64,000 nt of DNA from Bacteroidetes bacterium UBA7662 (GTDB taxonomy: Bacteria > Bacteroidota > Bacteroidia > UBA7662). The stretch spans positions 1 to 64,000 of the forward strand of contig DLHS01000014.1 in NCBI GenBank assembly GCA_002483345.1. The letters run 5' to 3'. This document shows, piece by piece, positions 59,888 through 64,000 of the stretch (its first letter is position 1; every line of letters begins with the position of its first letter). The notes beneath the pieces are model-generated. The model was not told where the DNA came from and did not search any database. It was given only the letters and a program-made list of their open reading frames with translations. Position numbers and translations under genes: made by a program.

Positions 59888-61705
59888 ATGGAAAGAAAAA
59901 CATTCAATCCACAGGATTGGCTTAATCAGCCAACCCCGCAACCGAAAGTTACAGAGCAACCAACTTTCAATACAGATTCCCAATCAGACGAAGTAGAGCG
60001 CATCATCCAAAGCATTGAAGCCAACCGAACAGATATTACCTCCAAGTATAGCGATTGGGTAAATATCGGATTTGCTTTCTCAGATGAGTTTGGAGAAAAT
60101 GGACGTACCTTATTTCATAGGGTCAGCCAGTTTTATCCAGGCTATTCCGCCCCGGAGTGCGACAAGCAATTTGACAATTGCTTGAAATCAAAAGGTCATG
60201 GCGTTTCACTAAAGACCTTTTTCTACCTCGCCAAAGATGCAGGAATTGACATTGCCCCTCCACGGACAGAAAAACAGGATCAGCGAACCTTCAAAAGTGA
60301 AAAGCTGAATGGTAGTCAATCTGAATACCACCAGCCCGAAAATCAGGAACCGGAAGAAATGCCAACCTTTCCAGATTCCTTGTTTCCTGAACTTCCTGAA
60401 TTTCTGCAAAAGGTTGTGGCGGTTGCCACTTCCAATGAGGAAAGGGATATTCTACTCCTCGGTTCCCTCGGAGCTATCAGCGCATGTCTGCCCAAAGTAT
60501 CGGGCATCTATGATGGTAAGCGAGTATTCCCCAATCTATTCCTATTCATTACAGCCCAGGCATCCGCAGGGAAAGGCCGATTGGTGCATTGCCGCCAGTT
60601 GGTCAACCCTATTCACAAAGAGTTGAGGGAACAAGCCAAGCTACACAAACAACACTATGAATTGGAAATGGCAGAATACAACTCCAAGAAGGGAAAGGAA
60701 GATGGTATCGAGAAACCAGCCAAACCACCTGAAAAGATGCTGTTCATTCCAGCCAACAACAGTTCAACGGGTGCTTATCAACTTTTGGGTGATAGTGATG
60801 GCAGAGGACTGATATTCGAGACCGAAGGTGATACCTTAGCCCATGCCTTCAAGAGCGATTACGGAAATTACAGTGATGGCTTTAGAAAAGCCTTTCACCA
60901 TGAAACCATTTCCTACTATCGCAGAACCGACCGTGAGTTTGTGGACATAGAAAGCCCTTGCCTTTCTACTGTCCTTTCAGGAACGCCAAAACAAGTTTCG
61001 GCATTGATACCCAACGCTGAAAACGGCTTATTCAGCCGTTTCATCTTCTATTTCATGAACGTTCGCCCGGTATGGAAAAATGTCTTTGCCAGTCAAACGG
61101 ATAACGGACTGGACGATTACTTTGAAGCCCTGGGCAATGAGTTCTATGAACTCTACAAAGTCATCATGCAGGATGAACCTCGCCAGTTTCACCTTACAGC
61201 AGACCAGCAGGAACAATTCAACCAGTTTTTCGGACAGATACAGGAAAAGTACATGAACCTTCAAGGTTTGGATTACATGGCCACTATCAGAAGATTGGGT
61301 TTGATTGCTTACCGAATCTCTATGATATTTTCCGCTTTGCGGATCATGGAAACAGGCGACACTTCCAAAAAGCTGATTTGTGAGGAAAGGGATTTTCAAG
61401 CTTCGCTTTCAATGGTCAAAGTATTGGTCAAACATTCAAGCAAAGTGTTTGGAGAACTTCCACAAGAAGACCCCAAGCCATCTCGAATGAATAAGAAGGA
61501 GAAGTTTCTGTATGCCTTGCCACATACATTCAATCGACAGAAGTACCTCGAAGTAGCAAAGGCCATGAGCATTCCGGCAAAGACAGCCGAAGGCTACATT
61601 GCCAACTTTGTGAAATCAGGGCTCATTCATCGTGAGGCACATGACCAGTACATCAACACCTCACTTGAGGAATCTCAGGATTCTAAGGAAACTAAGGACG
61701 AATAA
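59888..61705 (+). CDS. PriCT_2 and DUF3987 domain protein (element replication)
   Basis: A 605-residue protein. Residues about 35-115 match PriCT_2 (DWVNIGFAFSDEFGENGRTLFHRVSQFYPGY in two blocks), a primase C-terminal domain. From about 160 it is DUF3987, an NTPase-like domain with a Walker-A-like stretch TAQASAGKGRLV near residue 222 and SSTGAYQLLGDSDGRGLIFETEGD. Together with the VirE_N protein it looks like a primase-helicase type replication unit of an integrative element. The C-terminal 80 residues include a winged-helix-like part (FNRQKYLEVAKAMSIPAKTAEGYI). Confidence 0.85.
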   Translation: MERKTFNPQDWLNQPTPQPKVTEQPTFNTDSQSDEVERIIQSIEANRTDITSKYSDWVNIGFAFSDEFGENGRTLFHRVSQFYPGYSAPECDKQFDNCLKSKGHGVSLKTFFYLAKDAGIDIAPPRTEKQDQRTFKSEKLNGSQSEYHQPENQEPEEMPTFPDSLFPELPEFLQKVVAVATSNEERDILLLGSLGAISACLPKVSGIYDGKRVFPNLFLFITAQASAGKGRLVHCRQLVNPIHKELREQAKLHKQHYELEMAEYNSKKGKEDGIEKPAKPPEKMLFIPANNSSTGAYQLLGDSDGRGLIFETEGDTLAHAFKSDYGNYSDGFRKAFHHETISYYRRTDREFVDIESPCLSTVLSGTPKQVSALIPNAENGLFSRFIFYFMNVRPVWKNVFASQTDNGLDDYFEALGNEFYELYKVIMQDEPRQFHLTADQQEQFNQFFGQIQEKYMNLQGLDYMATIRRLGLIAYRISMIFSALRIMETGDTSKKLICEERDFQASLSMVKVLVKHSSKVFGELPQEDPKPSRMNKKEKFLYALPHTFNRQKYLEVAKAMSIPAKTAEGYIANFVKSGLIHREAHDQYINTSLEESQDSKETKDE

Positions 61706-61794
61706 TCCTTAGTTTCCTCTATTTCCTCAAAATCCTGAAATCAAAAAAAGCACTCTTTCTTCTCTTACTATCTTTTTCTTTTCCTATATTGTCC

Positions 61795-61812
61795 TAAATT
61801 TGACAAGTCAAA
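61795..61812 (+). promoter_or_regulatory. -7 box overlapped by a TTTGAC-AA-GTCAAA palindrome
   Basis: TAAATTTG (61795-61802) is a perfect TAnnTTTG box. The perfect palindrome TTTGAC-AA-GTCAAA (61799-61812) overlaps it and ends 12 nt before the XRE gene. Binding of the regulator here would block its own promoter, as in restriction controller (C-box) circuits. Confidence 0.55.
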
Positions 61813-61824
61813 CATAGAAAAGTC

Positions 61825-62115
61825 ATGCACTTTGGTGAAAGGATAAAAGAGCTACGAGAAAGCCAGGGGCTTTTACAGCGTCAATTGGCCGCCAATCTTG
61901 AAATAGACACTCCAATGTTTAGCAAAATTGAGCGTGGTGAACGGAAGGCAAAGAGGGAGCAGGTAGAACAATTGGCTGAGCTACTTCATGCTGATAAGCC
62001 AGCTCTATTTTCAATCTGGTTGGCTGACCAAATATTGGATTTGATAAAAAACGAACCTCAGGCAAATGAGGCAATAGAAATAGTAAAAAAAGAACTTAAA
62101 ACGTATGAGCATTAA
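61825..62115 (+). CDS. XRE-family regulator, controller-protein-like
   Basis: A 96-residue helix-turn-helix protein (FGERIKELRESQGLLQRQLAANLEIDTPMFSKIERGERKAKREQVEQLAELLH in two blocks), sized like R-M controller (C) proteins. It directly precedes and overlaps (11 bases) the methyltransferase gene, and its own promoter is overlapped by a palindrome at 61799-61812. The likely role is timing of the modification gene; this is inference from layout. Confidence 0.85.
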   Translation: MHFGERIKELRESQGLLQRQLAANLEIDTPMFSKIERGERKAKREQVEQLAELLHADKPALFSIWLADQILDLIKNEPQANEAIEIVKKELKTYEH

Positions 62116-64000
62116 TATCCTAAAGTACGAATCAGATGTTTGGCGCACAGCCGATTTATTGATTGGTGCAGGAATCAAGCAGAGTGATTTCCCAAAATAC
62201 ATGATGCCCTATTTCGCCCTTCTTATGGTGGAAAGTAGGTTAATCAGGGAATCCCAAAGGTTGGAAGAAGAAATCGGAAAAGGCAACATTGATGATTTTG
62301 TAGAAATGTTCCAGTTGGAAGGATTAGGATATAATGACTACCTCATCCGCAAAGGAAAATCCCTCAAAGACATTTGCAAGAATGACAAAGCCTTTGATAT
62401 AGACTTTCATGCTTACCTGAAATCTTTTGACCCTGAAACCAAGTATTTATTGGGAGTTGACAAAGGCACTGAAGAAGAGAAGTTTCTGGACATTTCAGGT
62501 ATCAGTGGTCAACTCAAAAAGAAGCGCATTCTGTTTGAAACGGTAAAGGCTTGGAGTGAAATTGACCTAACCCCTTTCAATAATTCTGAAATCACCACAC
62601 TTGAAGAACACATCAAACGAAAGTGGGCAGATATTTCAGCGGAAACCGCAGGGGAACAGTACACCCCGGACGACATCATTTCACTTATTTCAGAACTCAT
62701 TACCTCCAAGATTGAGGACAATGGTAAGTTCCTAACCCTGTATGACCCCACCTGCGGAGGTGGTAACTTACTCTTTGGTGTAGAAGATAAAATCAAGGAG
62801 AAATTCAAACGCCCTACAAAAACATTCGGTGAAGACTGGAGCGATAGCCTATACGCCTTGGCAAAAATTGAAAGCCGTTTCAGGGCTGATTCCGAAATCA
62901 AATACGGCAATACCCTCACCAATATTTCTTTCATAGAGAAACGCTTTGATATAGTGGTAGCAAACCCGCCTTACGGTGTGGACTGGAAAGGCTACCAAAA
63001 AGACATTCAAAACGATACTACTGAAAGGTTTGTCGCATTGCCTTCTATTTCAGACGGGCAGTTCCTGTTCACGCAGCACATCCTTTATCACTTAACCAAT
63101 GACGGCCTCTCAGTAGTTGTTCATAATGGCTCCACACTTTTTAGTGGTGATGCCGGAAGTGGTGAAAGTACCATCCGCAAACACTTCTTTGATAATGATT
63201 GGGTAGAGGCCATAATCCAAATGCCTACAGATGAATTTTTCAACACAGGCATTTACACTTACCTATGGGTATTCAATAAGAATAAACCAGCCGACCGTAA
63301 AGACAAAGTAATCCTCATCAATGCCAGTGAGCTTTTCGAACCTTTGAAAAAAAGTAAGGGCAAGAAGCGTAAGCAGATGAACCCCGACAACCGAGCAGCC
63401 ATAGTAAAAGCATTCACAGAGTTTCAAGACAACGAGTTTTGTAAAGTGTTCGACAAGTGGCATTTCTACTACAACCGCCAGAGCATCATGCTCACCAATG
63501 TGGATGTAAACGGTAAGTTCCTTGAAATGCCCATGAAAGAAAACCGAGCAGGTGAAACGGTTGAAGAAAAATCCATCAAGCTCGATCCGGTGAAGATTAT
63601 CGTAAAGGATGATTCAGGCACAAGCACCATCGACAATTTTGAAATCACGGATTTTGATAAGACCAAATACACCTCATTAGAGGCAAGATTCAATGAGGAA
63701 GTAAAACTCAACATTGCAGCACTAGACTACAAAGAGCAGCAATTGAAAGTAGTGACCAAGAAAGCAACCTACTGGTATGATGAAGTCAAAGAAACCATCA
63801 TAGAAGAAGTAGGCGGCAAACAAACCGAATTGGGTTGTGGCAAAATCGTCATCAAAGCAGCCTACAAGAAAGCTACCAAATCTAAAAAGGCTTACATAGC
63901 CATTACGGTAGAGCTGACCAAAGACCTGCAAAAGGATTATGAAATTATCCCCTACTCACCGGATGAAACTAAAAACCATCAATGGATTTCAGATTTCATG
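62105..64000 (+). CDS. hsdM: Type I-like DNA N6-adenine methyltransferase (HsdM-like), 3' end outside window
   Basis: An open frame of 632 codons without a stop before the window ends. It begins MSINILKYESDVWRTADLLIGAG, the helical start of HsdM proteins. The methyltransferase domain has YTPDDIISLISEL, SAM motif D214-P-T-C-G-G-G-N-L (residues 214-222) and the catalytic N287-P-P-Y-G. IQMPTDEFFNTGIYTYLWVFNK is typical of type I modification subunits. Specificity (hsdS) and restriction (hsdR) genes, if present, would lie beyond 64000. The N-terminal part is longer than that of common HsdM proteins. Confidence 0.85.
   Translation, partial: MSINILKYESDVWRTADLLIGAGIKQSDFPKYMMPYFALLMVESRLIRESQRLEEEIGKGNIDDFVEMFQLEGLGYNDYLIRKGKSLKDICKNDKAFDIDFHAYLKSFDPETKYLLGVDKGTEEEKFLDISGISGQLKKKRILFETVKAWSEIDLTPFNNSEITTLEEHIKRKWADISAETAGEQYTPDDIISLISELITSKIEDNGKFLTLYDPTCGGGNLLFGVEDKIKEKFKRPTKTFGEDWSDSLYALAKIESRFRADSEIKYGNTLTNISFIEKRFDIVVANPPYGVDWKGYQKDIQNDTTERFVALPSISDGQFLFTQHILYHLTNDGLSVVVHNGSTLFSGDAGSGESTIRKHFFDNDWVEAIIQMPTDEFFNTGIYTYLWVFNKNKPADRKDKVILINASELFEPLKKSKGKKRKQMNPDNRAAIVKAFTEFQDNEFCKVFDKWHFYYNRQSIMLTNVDVNGKFLEMPMKENRAGETVEEKSIKLDPVKIIVKDDSGTSTIDNFEITDFDKTKYTSLEARFNEEVKLNIAALDYKEQQLKVVTKKATYWYDEVKETIIEEVGGKQTELGCGKIVIKAAYKKATKSKKAYIAITVELTKDLQKDYEIIPYSPDETKNHQWISDFM

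Overview
The window is a stretch of a Bacteroidota chromosome followed, from about 55.45 kb to the right edge, by a younger integrated element. Evidence for Bacteroidota: many genes sit 15-25 nt behind the phylum's -7 promoter box TAnnTTTG; there are type IX secretion parts (a PorV/PorQ-family protein and PorT) and two apparent T9SS substrates with C-terminal sorting regions; and there is a fused 2-oxoacid dehydrogenase E1. The lineage below phylum cannot be fixed here; a Saprospiria/Chitinophagia-like member is a guess.

Layout. 1-2.7 kb: intergenic tandem repeats, a quinone-oxidoreductase-like dehydrogenase, a DUF3267 membrane zincin and a small membrane protein. 2.8-6.0 kb: serine operon serC-serA-DUF1015 (minus strand). 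6.1-8.6 kb: PorV/PorQ-like protein and divergent tyrS. 8.6-18.7 kb: tight five-gene alpha-glucan operon (glgE, maltokinase, glgB, exported GH13, GH57/DUF3536). 18.8-21.1 kb: hutU and a convergent Lrp-type regulator with three similar upstream sites. 21.1-21.7 kb: an unusual class II tRNA-like gene with anticodon GUC and a 51-nt variable region, then a nested foldback repeat. 21.7-27.8 kb: tatC-rpiB-M28 peptidase-lutB-fused E1 operon. 27.9-35.2 kb: a 1879-residue T9SS-type protein, ribosomal protein L31 type B, and a secreted endo/exonuclease/phosphatase-fold protein. 35.2-41.6 kb: engB, ubiE/menG-porT-SDR, dcd, a second glycogen locus (GT4 synthase-like plus GH57) and a small Cys-pair protein. 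41.7-55.4 kb: two sensor proteins, WD40 protein, phosphopantetheinyl transferase, dnaG, Cys/Met PLP enzyme, methyltransferase, GNAT, Kazal lipoprotein, TIGR02757 protein, a truncated phosphate-acyltransferase domain and mnmE.

The element starts at the 3' end of mnmE, the same kind of target used by SGI1-type islands. It is visibly more AT-rich and carries an excisionase-like protein, tyrosine recombinase, unknown protein, two HTH proteins, a VirE-N/primase-like protein, PriCT_2/DUF3987 protein, an XRE controller-like regulator whose palindrome overlaps its promoter, and a type I-like DNA methyltransferase cut by the window end. Its right end is outside the window.

How the genes work together: two separate alpha-glucan loci suggest both maltose-1-phosphate (GlgE) and nucleotide-sugar (GT4) routes to glycogen, although no trehalose synthase is present here. 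PorV/PorQ and PorT would serve export of the two T9SS substrates. The most unusual items are the tRNA-like gene with its foldback element, the DUF1015 protein with a DGHHR motif in the serine operon, the histone-H1-like tail on GlgB, and the mnmE-targeted island.
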